Source of the DNA: a virus
Direction: 5' to 3' (one strand)
Length of the DNA: 33,537 nucleotides
Virus record (IMG/VR): IMGVR_UViG_3300031576_000218
Span: 1 to 33,537 of that record
In this document: positions 9,068 to 16,754 of the stretch, piece by piece
Layout of the letters: the number at the start of each line of letters is the position of its first letter
Numbering within the stretch: the first letter of the stretch is position 1
Position numbers and translations under genes: made by a program
The notes under the pieces: model-generated
What the model was told of the DNA's origin: nothing
What the model saw: the letters and a program-made list of their open reading frames with translations, nothing else
Databases searched by the model: none

Positions 9068-9720
9068 TACAACCCCTCCTGTATTCTTGATACTCCAGAA
9101 ATGGTGATGACAGCCCCTGTTACAGCCCATGACGGCATGTTCAAAGTCCGGGAAGCATTCTGAACCACCGCACTACCAAATCCGCCGCCGACTATGGCTG
9201 AGACGTTCATCACTCCATAACCGAACGCCTTGTATGGAAGATTATTTACAGTGGTCACACCGTTAGTCGAAGAAGTCGTGCTACCGAACGTAGGTGTGAT
9301 GAGAAGTTCCAAGTATTGCCATCCCTTTATCCGCAAGAAGTGTCCTGAGATAGCGACTGTTCCCGCTACAGTTAATCCGACAAACACAGGAGTCCATACT
9401 CCAGCCGACACTCGACAGTGTGCAGAAACCCCTTCTAGCAACTCTATCCGATCCTGAAGCCACGATACAAGTGGTTGGCTTGGAGCAGAACCCCCCTCTA
9501 GCGCCTCTATCCGATCCTGAAGCCTTTGTAGTTCTCCACGCACACCAGAAGCATTTTCTGCCAAATCTAGGGCAGAGAAATCATCAGAACTTGCTAAAGC
9601 CGCTCCGCCGGAACCGCTCCCCACACTTCCAAACACACGTTGAAGCCATAACGCCCAAATTGGACTCATCAATCCATGTTTGTCAAGGACGGGAGTTTGT
9701 ATTGGAGGGCGACTAAGCAT
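9067..9720 (-). CDS. Probable tail protein with short coiled coil
   Basis: 217 residues from the ATG at 9720, coupled to the upstream stop codon (TAATG). The N-terminus LSRPPIQTPVLDKHGLMSP then IWALWLQRVF is a pattern common at the start of small phage tail proteins. Residues about 60-105 contain a duplicated heptad block (LQDRIEALEG and LQDRIELLEG; the DNA repeat unit CTCTATCCGATCCTGAAGC appears twice near 9443 and 9506), suggesting a trimeric coiled coil. The C-terminal half is a beta-rich domain ending in MPSWAVTGAVITISG. It follows gp10 like the P22 tail needle gene, and could fill a tail-tip role, but I see no sequence match to the needle. Confidence 0.6.
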   Translation of the reverse strand: MLSRPPIQTPVLDKHGLMSPIWALWLQRVFGSVGSGSGGAALASSDDFSALDLAENASGVRGELQRLQDRIEALEGGSAPSQPLVSWLQDRIELLEGVSAHCRVSAGVWTPVFVGLTVAGTVAISGHFLRIKGWQYLELLITPTFGSTTSSTNGVTTVNNLPYKAFGYGVMNVSAIVGGGFGSAVVQNASRTLNMPSWAVTGAVITISGVSRIQEGL

Positions 9721-10064
9721 TAGCCACTCACCGACACTTTCATTTCCGCTCCTAACAAAACTACCTTCACAGGGGCAGTTATTATGAACCGAAATACTCG
9801 GTCTCTGGCCATTCCTAGCCTTCGCCAAATAAGTCTCGTGGAGTGGCGACCAGCATCACCAATACTACCCCATTCCTCTTTTGACCACGAATGGCCTCCG
9901 TCACTGCTATATTGAAGAACAGCCTGCGGATACCTTGAATAAGCCAAAGACTGTAGTCCAACGCCTGTCTCCATATCAAGTTGTATACTGTGATAAATTA
10001 TGCGATCCAACCCATTACTGATATGGGGAGTACTCCGCAATCTCAGTATGGGCGAACACGCCAT
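9720..10064 (-). CDS. Detached C-terminal segment of gp10-like packaged-DNA stabilisation protein
   Basis: 114 residues. The sequence RLRSTPHISNGLDRIIYHSI, LDMETGVGLQ, YSSDGGHSWSKEEWGSIG, IWRRLGMARDRVFRF and PVKVVLLGAEM is the C-terminal part of the P22 gp10-like packaged-DNA stabilisation family, normally continuous with the rest of a protein of about 470 residues. Here it has its own ATG (10064) and an AAAGGATAG site that contains the stop codon of the preceding holin gene. The N-terminal part is encoded upstream in the large fusion gene. The piece presumably joins that protein in the head-tail connector as a separate subunit. Confidence 0.82.
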   Translation of the reverse strand: MACSPILRLRSTPHISNGLDRIIYHSIQLDMETGVGLQSLAYSRYPQAVLQYSSDGGHSWSKEEWGSIGDAGRHSTRLIWRRLGMARDRVFRFIITAPVKVVLLGAEMKVSVSG

Positions 10065-10067
10065 CTT

Positions 10068-10376
10068 CTATCCTTTCTTTCCAAGTCGCGTAATCAATAT
10101 CTGCTCCATAAGAAACACAGTTCTTGTGCCAAAATGTCCTGATATACCGACACAGACCGCCGACCAAAGAGGAGGAACCCCCGTAGCCTCACAAGCCCAA
10201 AAGGTAAGAATACCAGCGAACGCGCTGGTAGTAAGCTCCCCGACTAATTCGGTTACGTTAATCACTCTTGCATGTCCCTCTCGCATCTTTCTCATGAAAG
10301 ATACTATCCCTCCCCACAAAGACAGTCCAACAATCCAGATATACGTAGTAGCCGAGTAATCTTCAGGGTTAGTCAA
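10068..10376 (-). CDS. LydA-type holin (phage holin superfamily III)
   Basis: 102 residues from the TTG at 10376, which has GGAG six bases upstream; an upstream TTG at 10400 is possible but has no clear site. Three hydrophobic segments can be read: YIWIVGLSLWGGIVSF (about 10-27), TTSAFAGILTFWACEATGV (about 44-62), and LWSAVCVGISGHFGT (about 66-80). The pattern of a tryptophan-glycine first helix, a middle FAG-ilTF helix and a terminal isGHfGTR motif is that of LydA-like holins. Holins make membrane holes that start lysis. No endolysin is visible in this window. The gene is inserted between the two halves of the gp10-like gene. Confidence 0.8.
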   Translation of the reverse strand: MTNPEDYSATTYIWIVGLSLWGGIVSFMRKMREGHARVINVTELVGELTTSAFAGILTFWACEATGVPPLWSAVCVGISGHFGTRTVFLMEQILITRLGKKG

Positions 10377-10408
10377 GGTATTCTCCAACTTTACGTTCAA
10401 TGTAGTAA

Positions 10409-13400
10409 CTAGGCGATGCGCACTCTATGGGCGCGGCCAATTGAGTCAAAGCATATTGCCATCAAAAGATTGTCGTCGATCTGTATATTAGTAAAATCGT
10501 CGAAGGTGTCGGACACACCCGGGATAAAGAGTCCGTCTATGTACGCCAACGTACCAGCGTCGAACCGCGCAAGAGTATTCGTATTGTAGTCCCAAGCAAA
10601 CAATTTATTCAGTGTCTGTGAGTAACTCATCCGGGTTGATGAAGTCGGAGGCGTAACAACCTGAACGACCAGGAGGGTCTGTTGGCTGATCTTATAAATG
10701 TCCCCGCCGTTGACGGCGTAGATAAACCCACCACCGATGCAAGCCCACTGAAGTGTGACGGGCAGACTAGTATTCATTACCCCTGTTGTTGCGAACGGCG
10801 AACGCGTCAACTTTTCGACGCTAATCCCATCGCGACACATAAAGACATGCTGCCCATCTTCGCTAAAAAGCATGATAGACCCGCTGAACGGTGTGGCGTT
10901 ATTCGGAAGCAAAGACGGAATCATTGCCCCGACCTGCAATATATTCGTCAAGTCCATTTGAGCGTAAAACCGATTGAGAGTGCCGGTCTCTGTAACGTCC
11001 AGCACTCCGAAGTTCCCGCTCGTCTTCATCCTGACATGTATCGGAACACCTCCGAACGGTGGCGTAAACGGTACCGTTCCCATTAGTAGATAGGAAGGTG
11101 GCGCGTAATACCCAATCGCCGTCAATGAACTTCCTGCAGAGGTATACGCATAGAAGTCGGCGTCGATGGTCATTGAATTTTCGTCCAAAAACCCGTCAAA
11201 AACACTGCCCGTGCTGGCTATCAACGATAATCCGCTCGCATAGTTAAGTATTCGAACATCTCCGTTGTCTGAAAAGTATGTCGCGTAGACATTCCTTCCA
11301 ACTGGATCGATATGCGAAAAATTAGGAGTCCCGAAGACTGGCCGTACCACTATCGAGTCGATATAGGAGAATCCGGACGGTATCGCAACAGGCTTCAGCC
11401 GGAACCTTACAACGGTATCTCCAGATGTAGCAATGGCGACACCCAACTCATCGTCTATTGCTATAGTGTCAAAGCCTTCTATGCCCACAAACGGCGTCGA
11501 TCCGGTCTGAATGAGTGTTACAGGATCGAGGCGCACAAGCGCATCGACCGTCCCCTCCTGAGATATGAACAAGGCATTCAGACTTTCCGATACAACCATT
11601 CCCCCCATGCTTCCTAGTCCGGTATTGACTGCTGTCTGAACTAAAGTAGATTGGCTGTAGCGATAAAGATCTTGCGGACTGTCTCCGCTGACGTAGATCG
11701 CCCCCGCGCCAACCGCTAGCGCGTTAAACAAGAAGGATGGAACAATGACTATACTCGCATTGGCCCCCACGGAAAACGGGGAAAGGGTGCACTTTTCAAT
11801 AGATGAATTAAACCGGACAACAAAAAAGGTGTTCTCGTCCTCACTGAAGAGTATATTTCTGAAGGCGTTGGTACCCCCCGCCAAGACGTTCGACTGGATC
11901 ATTGCCCCGACCTGCGCCAGTCCCGCCAAATCCATCTTGGCGTAATGTACTTCAGAGGTATCCTTGTTCATAACAACGAGGATTCCTACGTCCCCCTTAC
12001 CAGCAAAGCCAAGAGTCCGCGCCCCGACTAATGGGGTAGTGGTATCTGGAGGAAATGGGGTCGTATATGGAACGATAGAGTCGAACACGTATGCTGGACG
12101 AAGAAACCTTCGGATGTGGGCATAGAAGAGCGGCGTTGGTTCGTAATCTTCAAGTCCAACCACGAATGCGTCAAACGTAGAATTAAAAGCACTGTTGTGT
12201 ACACCAAATATATCTACGAGAATATTTCCGGCATTAGAATCTACCGAGAGATTCGGCGAATAAGTTACAACAGACACCGTACCATCGTCTAGACTCAGGT
12301 AAGCCTTCTTGTTCACCGAGTCTATACTAATGGAATGGGCGGTCGTTCCCGACTTGACAACCAGAGACTGTTCAATCTGATGAAACTGGAAGGGTAGTAC
12401 AGACACCGTTACCTGATTGCTTACCGTCACTCCCAGTGTTGCTGTGATTATAGCCGCTCCATTCGCGACGCCCGTGGCAAGTCCTGCGGCATTGATTGTA
12501 ACGAACGAAGGAAAAGAAGACACCCATGTCACTAGCGCGGTCAGATCAGCCATACTCGCGTCGGAATATGTGCCGATGGCGAGGAATTGTCTAGTCTCCT
12601 CCTCGTAGACGATGGGATCGACCGGCGTGATGGAGATGCTCATCAGCGAAACAACAGCGTTACCGTGTCCGGCTAAAACACGACCTCCGCCGAATGGGCC
12701 AGTTCCAGGGAGCAGACTCGCGTCCCCGCAACCTTCCCCAAACTCATCTTCATACGTATCTAGGCGCCACTCATACAAAATTGGCTCAGCATAATCCCCT
12801 ACAATATGTTTCCCATAAGCATAGGAGTGAACACCTGCCCTATGACGTTCCAAAACTCCATTATTGAGAAATGCGCGTTCGTGCCAAAATTGAGTAGTTG
12901 TATCATATACCCAAGTCGTATTCAGTCCAGGAACATTAAGGACATAAAACTCATGGCCTTCTTGTTGATATGTAAAGGCTACCGCCCCTGTTAAGTCCGA
13001 TAATGCTTGTAGAGACAATTCCACCGCGTGAGTAGATATTCTCGTTGGGACATAGCCGGAGGCAGAAAATATAACAGCCCCGCCACTGCGATCGCTACCA
13101 AGCCAGAAAACATTACCGCTTAACTTAGCAACCGAGTGAGTAGCCAAACAGCCTTGTTCAATGTACGCCCCTTCTATTCGTTCAAAGGGAAAATCAGGAT
13201 TACCACTATTGAAGTAAACTTCTATGGACGCTTCTCCGAATAACCACAATTCTCGGTGGTCGCTCAGCAAACTTATCAACTTATCAGGAGCGCCCTCCGC
13301 CGTCGCGAAGTCCAACGAGTCTATATTGAATCCATCATACAGAGAAGTTATGTAAAATTGAGCCGTTCCAGGCTTGTTAAGTATGAAAAAACCGTCTTGG

Positions 13401-13837
13401 AAAGTGACTTTATCTGCACCGACAAAATCCGGATCTGTCACATCCTGAAACAGTCCTAGGCCAATCGTGAAAATGTACCCATTCGAACCGTCTACGACAA
13501 AGATCTGCAGACCATTGTCTGCCATGCTAACAATTCCAGACGTTGTCTGGAGTGTTCCAAGAGTATCCAACGTGTTGTTAGAATTAACACGATAAAAAGT
13601 ATCTAGAATGACAACATAAAGTACATTGTTTGAGGCCGTAAATGCTCCCCGCACACTGCCGGTAGAACCCACTGTACCATATAATTTCAATCCAGGAGTG
13701 CCTATGAGACACCCCACGTCGCCTTCTTTACCAGTACCTACTTCGTTCATCTCAGGATATAGATTTACACACCTCTGGGCGTCGGCAGACACAGACTGAT
13801 TAGTGTGACTACCTCCTATGAATCCTGCCAATCGCAC
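10409..13837 (-). CDS. gp10-like stabilisation protein N-terminal part fused to Ig-like and tandem beta-propeller-like domains
   Basis: 1142 residues from the GTG at 13837, which has GGAGGT seven bases upstream and overlaps the gp4-like stop (TAGTG); the TTG at 13852 precedes that site. Residues 1 to about 368 are the P22 gp10-like family: GFIGGSHTNQSVSADAQRCV, NLYPEMN, GTPGLKLYGTVG, RELWLFGEASIEVYFNSG, to DTYEDEFGE. The family's C-terminal section does not follow. Instead comes a Gly/Pro linker, a BIG2-like domain (about 399-479: SISITPVDPIVYEEETRQF, LVTWVSS), then two homologous units of roughly 320 residues with propeller-like strands. Matching landmarks are YAKMDLAGLAQVGAMI and YAQMDLTNILQVGAMI, LFSEDENTFF and LFSEDGQHVF, and IEKCTLSPF and VEKLTRSPF. 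The first part would plug the portal channel; the extension may project from the tail and bind the host. Confidence 0.85.
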   Translation of the reverse strand: MRLAGFIGGSHTNQSVSADAQRCVNLYPEMNEVGTGKEGDVGCLIGTPGLKLYGTVGSTGSVRGAFTASNNVLYVVILDTFYRVNSNNTLDTLGTLQTTSGIVSMADNGLQIFVVDGSNGYIFTIGLGLFQDVTDPDFVGADKVTFQDGFFILNKPGTAQFYITSLYDGFNIDSLDFATAEGAPDKLISLLSDHRELWLFGEASIEVYFNSGNPDFPFERIEGAYIEQGCLATHSVAKLSGNVFWLGSDRSGGAVIFSASGYVPTRISTHAVELSLQALSDLTGAVAFTYQQEGHEFYVLNVPGLNTTWVYDTTTQFWHERAFLNNGVLERHRAGVHSYAYGKHIVGDYAEPILYEWRLDTYEDEFGEGCGDASLLPGTGPFGGGRVLAGHGNAVVSLMSISITPVDPIVYEEETRQFLAIGTYSDASMADLTALVTWVSSFPSFVTINAAGLATGVANGAAIITATLGVTVSNQVTVSVLPFQFHQIEQSLVVKSGTTAHSISIDSVNKKAYLSLDDGTVSVVTYSPNLSVDSNAGNILVDIFGVHNSAFNSTFDAFVVGLEDYEPTPLFYAHIRRFLRPAYVFDSIVPYTTPFPPDTTTPLVGARTLGFAGKGDVGILVVMNKDTSEVHYAKMDLAGLAQVGAMIQSNVLAGGTNAFRNILFSEDENTFFVVRFNSSIEKCTLSPFSVGANASIVIVPSFLFNALAVGAGAIYVSGDSPQDLYRYSQSTLVQTAVNTGLGSMGGMVVSESLNALFISQEGTVDALVRLDPVTLIQTGSTPFVGIEGFDTIAIDDELGVAIATSGDTVVRFRLKPVAIPSGFSYIDSIVVRPVFGTPNFSHIDPVGRNVYATYFSDNGDVRILNYASGLSLIASTGSVFDGFLDENSMTIDADFYAYTSAGSSLTAIGYYAPPSYLLMGTVPFTPPFGGVPIHVRMKTSGNFGVLDVTETGTLNRFYAQMDLTNILQVGAMIPSLLPNNATPFSGSIMLFSEDGQHVFMCRDGISVEKLTRSPFATTGVMNTSLPVTLQWACIGGGFIYAVNGGDIYKISQQTLLVVQVVTPPTSSTRMSYSQTLNKLFAWDYNTNTLARFDAGTLAYIDGLFIPGVSDTFDDFTNIQIDDNLLMAICFDSIGRAHRVRIA

Positions 13838-14547
13838 TATCCCAACCTCCAATTAAATCGCCCGCCGCCAGAACCGCGGAGAAGGGCTGAATCAGTATCA
13901 AGTACTACAGCACGACTATTAACATTCTTGAGGGAAGCCTTCGAGTCCATAGCAACTCTAATAACCACCTCCGATGGCAGGGCGCCGTACATAGACGCCA
14001 TCTCTAGAGCCAGGTTATATGTCAGCGCACGTTTATATCCAGGAGGCAGTACAAGTACTGTGTCAAGAACTGAGTCAACAGCCAACGCATTCCACGAATA
14101 CAGGGCAAGTCGGCTAGGGACACTCGGTACAGGCCATAGATATAGAATACTGTTTGGGACTGCATTCTCTAGATATACAGACGTAGGATACGACGACGTA
14201 ATCGTCTTTACAACGATATCCGCATACTGCGTGACATCTATAACCTTCATAGGCAACTCGTAAGAAGGAGTTACATCAATTATTAGACCAGCCTTTTCAA
14301 GAACGGTAGGTCTGGGCTGTGTGAACAAGGCTCCGACTTCTCCGATGGAGTATGTCGACACTCCTACCGTTAGAGGATGCTCGTTACGAACGGTGGAATA
14401 CGTCAAATTGTGCTCAATATTCCAAGCCTCCATAATGCCACGGAGAAGACTCAGAGCATCCGAGGCTTCAGAACTCGTAGGAGCCTCGTTCTGACCAATG
14501 GCCGCTATAAGAAGCATCGACTGTCTGATAAGTTCTCTAATAGACAT
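13837..14547 (-). CDS. Head completion/tail accessory protein, P22 gp4-like
   Basis: 236 residues from the ATG at 14547, with GGAG seven bases upstream; the GTG at 14553 is the longer alternative. Helical N-terminus (IRELIRQSMLLIAAIGQNEA) followed by EASDALSLLRGIMEAWNIEH, a layout typical of P22 gp4-like adaptors that bind below the portal ring to close the head. Its position between coat and gp10-like genes is exactly that of P22 gene 4. P22 gp4 also has muramidase activity; I see no basis to assign that here. The stop overlaps the start of the gp10 fusion. Confidence 0.78.
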   Translation of the reverse strand: MSIRELIRQSMLLIAAIGQNEAPTSSEASDALSLLRGIMEAWNIEHNLTYSTVRNEHPLTVGVSTYSIGEVGALFTQPRPTVLEKAGLIIDVTPSYELPMKVIDVTQYADIVVKTITSSYPTSVYLENAVPNSILYLWPVPSVPSRLALYSWNALAVDSVLDTVLVLPPGYKRALTYNLALEMASMYGALPSEVVIRVAMDSKASLKNVNSRAVVLDTDSALLRGSGGGRFNWRLG

Positions 14548-14600
14548 ACACACTCTCCGTCTGGAGAGCGGGGCCTAGCCCCGCTCTCCAGAGACATCTA

Positions 14601-15821
14601 CTAGTTTCCGTAGACACGACAAGCCAATTCTGGGTATAAGGTCTTCCACCCATACAGCACGTCCATACGACATACGAAGCGATCGGTCAGAATGTCGTAC
14701 TGCCGCACCATACGAATCGAAATCCCTAACTGCTTGTCGCTTACACGAGCCGCCATATCTACACCCGACGGAAGTGGTAGATCGGCCGTAGCCAATACGA
14801 ACGCGTCTCGGTGATAGCAGAGATTAGCAGCAGATACAACATTCGCAGGCCCAAGAACCGTTATAGCAGCGTTATCTGCCGCAAGAGCCGTCACTGTCTT
14901 AAATGGCCCGACTAATGTCAGCGAGGGAGAGATTGGAATCGTCACATTGCCGACCACATCAGAACTGGCATTGGCCAACACCGTGAACTGTCTCAACTGA
15001 CCAGTAGACTGAAGATTCTGCGGATTTACCGCGAACACTCCTGCGATTGTGAACACGTCCCCTTTCAGCAACCGAGAAGCGACAGCCGCCGTCCACCCAT
15101 CAGTGATCAAATTGGCGCCAGTCTGATTAGCACCATTCACCAATGGCGCACCCCCCAACGGTCCGACGGTGTGATTAACCACGTTTTGGTCAATGCTGAA
15201 CTTCAGACCTGCCGCCAGTCCCATATTACCGCGTTCATACTGCTCAGCAATCTTTTCACTAGACTGAAACAATCCCTTCAGTCCATCCACCATAGTGACT
15301 TGCGTATTTGCATCGATCACTGCCGAGCGCATCTTATCCAGAGGAGCGCCCTCGTTGGTCATCTTAGCCCCCGCCTGTAAGAACGCCAACAAGGACGTAG
15401 TTGACGTCAGCGCAGTGCCCGGAACTCCTACGGAGTTATACACGTCTTGATACAAGAGTAGCCCGTCTCTGTCAATACCATTTGAGATAGACGCCACCGC
15501 AGGCTTGATGACACCGTCAGAAAACTCGTCTAACGACAGAGCCAGTTCCTTGGAACTGAATTGCAAGTCAACCCCGCGTTGCGTGGTGAGAGTCAATGGC
15601 ACAGAGGTCTGAGTGTGGTCCTCGATTACAGCCGTTTGACCGACACGTCCCAGATAGCGCGGGGGTTTGCGAATGTTGAGGGTATCTCCAATCTTAGCAC
15701 CATCCACCCCGTACTTATCATCATACTTTCTAGAAACCCCTTTCGCAAAGGAGAGATTATTCTCCAATACGCGCAGAGATTCCTTGGTGATCATGCTGAT
15801 TGTTAGGATTGTATTTGCCAT
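14601..15821 (-). CDS. Major coat protein, P22 gp5-like
   Basis: 406 residues, close to the 430 of P22 coat. The N-terminus MANTILTISMITKESLRVLE and NNLSFAKGVSRKYDDKYG, then IGDTLNIRKPPRYLGRVGQ, QTSVPLTLTTQRGVDLQFSS and FIKPA-like VIKPAVASISNGIDRDGL, matches the P22 coat family (HK97 fold with an inserted I-domain). It assembles around the scaffold into the procapsid. The start ATG at 15821 has AAGGAG eight bases upstream, the strongest site in the operon, as expected for the most abundant product. A 24-bp gap separates it from the scaffold gene. Confidence 0.92.
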   Translation of the reverse strand: MANTILTISMITKESLRVLENNLSFAKGVSRKYDDKYGVDGAKIGDTLNIRKPPRYLGRVGQTAVIEDHTQTSVPLTLTTQRGVDLQFSSKELALSLDEFSDGVIKPAVASISNGIDRDGLLLYQDVYNSVGVPGTALTSTTSLLAFLQAGAKMTNEGAPLDKMRSAVIDANTQVTMVDGLKGLFQSSEKIAEQYERGNMGLAAGLKFSIDQNVVNHTVGPLGGAPLVNGANQTGANLITDGWTAAVASRLLKGDVFTIAGVFAVNPQNLQSTGQLRQFTVLANASSDVVGNVTIPISPSLTLVGPFKTVTALAADNAAITVLGPANVVSAANLCYHRDAFVLATADLPLPSGVDMAARVSDKQLGISIRMVRQYDILTDRFVCRMDVLYGWKTLYPELACRVYGN

Positions 15822-15845
15822 GTGAGAATCTCCTTAGTTAACGAA

Positions 15846-16754
15846 CTAGACTCGCCCAGCTTCCCGGGCACGTTGAAAATCTCTATATCCCATATCTTCA
15901 ATTCCCACAGTGCCTCCAGCATTCCCAGATACTCGGGAAATAGGAGCTGGAAGAACTGGTTTGCCCACAACGGCCTTTTCTACTACCTTTGCCGTAGATT
16001 GTAATCCTGCTTCTAATCTGCCAATAGCCCGAGCCACCTCAACTACACCCATAGAATTGAGGGACTTCAACAAGTCTGAATCCGTTGCGAGGGCGTATAG
16101 TAACTCTGCGCCATACTCTGACGACACTATCTCGCTACGAAGTCCATTGGAGAGTAAGACTTCCGTATCTGCCTTCTCCATCACTTCGTCAAAATCAGGA
16201 ATGTTTACACGAGCGACGGCCAAGCGTTCGCCGAATTTCTGCTCTTTGATGGCCTCCGCTTTACGATGATCAGAAAGTCTCCTATCCTGCGTTTGCTGCT
16301 CAAGTCTCTCCGAGACAGTCCAATTTACAATGGCTTCAACATACTGATCATGAGTCTCAAAATCATCAGGAACTGGCTTAACAGACGGATCAATCACCTT
16401 CCCGACATCAGGCTGTGCAGAAGAAGCAGACTTTAGTTTATCATGCTCATTTTGCCAATACGAAGTCTGACGGGCTTGCTCATCATTCTTGCGAATGAGA
16501 GAATCTATACGCTTCTGTGCATTACGAGATAAAGCAATAGAGTCTTTCCCATCCTTCTCTACCGTAGGGGTGGGCCCTGCCGTAGGGGTGGGCCCTGCCG
16601 TAGGGGTGGGCCCTGCCGTAGGGGTGGGCCCTGCCGTAGGGGTGGGCCCTGCCGTAGGGGTGGGCCCTGCCGTAGGGGTGGGCCCTGCCGTAGTGGTAGC
16701 CCTTGCCACATCTTCAGCACTATCTGTCGTAGATTCTACCGTGACTATGCTCAT
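15846..16754 (-). CDS. Scaffolding protein with (AGPTPT)7 repeat
   Basis: 302 residues, acidic and helical, placed between portal and coat as in P22. An unusual N-terminal stretch (about residues 23-64) is seven perfect AGPTPT repeats coded by an 18-bp tandem repeat; it should be a stiff, polyproline-like spacer. The middle is a charged coiled-coil-like segment (ALSRNAQKRIDSLIRKNDEQ), and the C-terminal part is helical, ending GGTVGIEDMGYRDFQRAREA. Scaffolding proteins bind the coat inner surface and leave before packaging. The start overlaps the portal stop (ATGA) with AAGGAG upstream. No sequence identity to P22 gp8 is claimed; identification rests on position and composition. Confidence 0.8.
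   Translation of the reverse strand: MSIVTVESTTDSAEDVARATTTAGPTPTAGPTPTAGPTPTAGPTPTAGPTPTAGPTPTAGPTPTVEKDGKDSIALSRNAQKRIDSLIRKNDEQARQTSYWQNEHDKLKSASSAQPDVGKVIDPSVKPVPDDFETHDQYVEAIVNWTVSERLEQQTQDRRLSDHRKAEAIKEQKFGERLAVARVNIPDFDEVMEKADTEVLLSNGLRSEIVSSEYGAELLYALATDSDLLKSLNSMGVVEVARAIGRLEAGLQSTAKVVEKAVVGKPVLPAPISRVSGNAGGTVGIEDMGYRDFQRAREAGRV
16561..16686 (-). repeat. Seven 18-bp tandem repeats inside the scaffold gene
   Basis: Seven copies of an 18-bp unit (plus-strand CCGTAGGGGTGGGCCCTG, phase arbitrary) run without a single interruption apart from the first base, and a decayed eighth copy follows at about 16687-16707. Each unit codes AGPTPT on the minus strand. Near-perfect identity implies recent expansion or active homogenisation. 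Confidence 0.95.

Noticed and set aside
10682-13459. Plus-strand frames of 60-134 residues opposite the gp10 fusion gene
   Set aside because: They are shadows of a long, family-supported minus-strand gene, lack ribosome sites and have no recognisable products.
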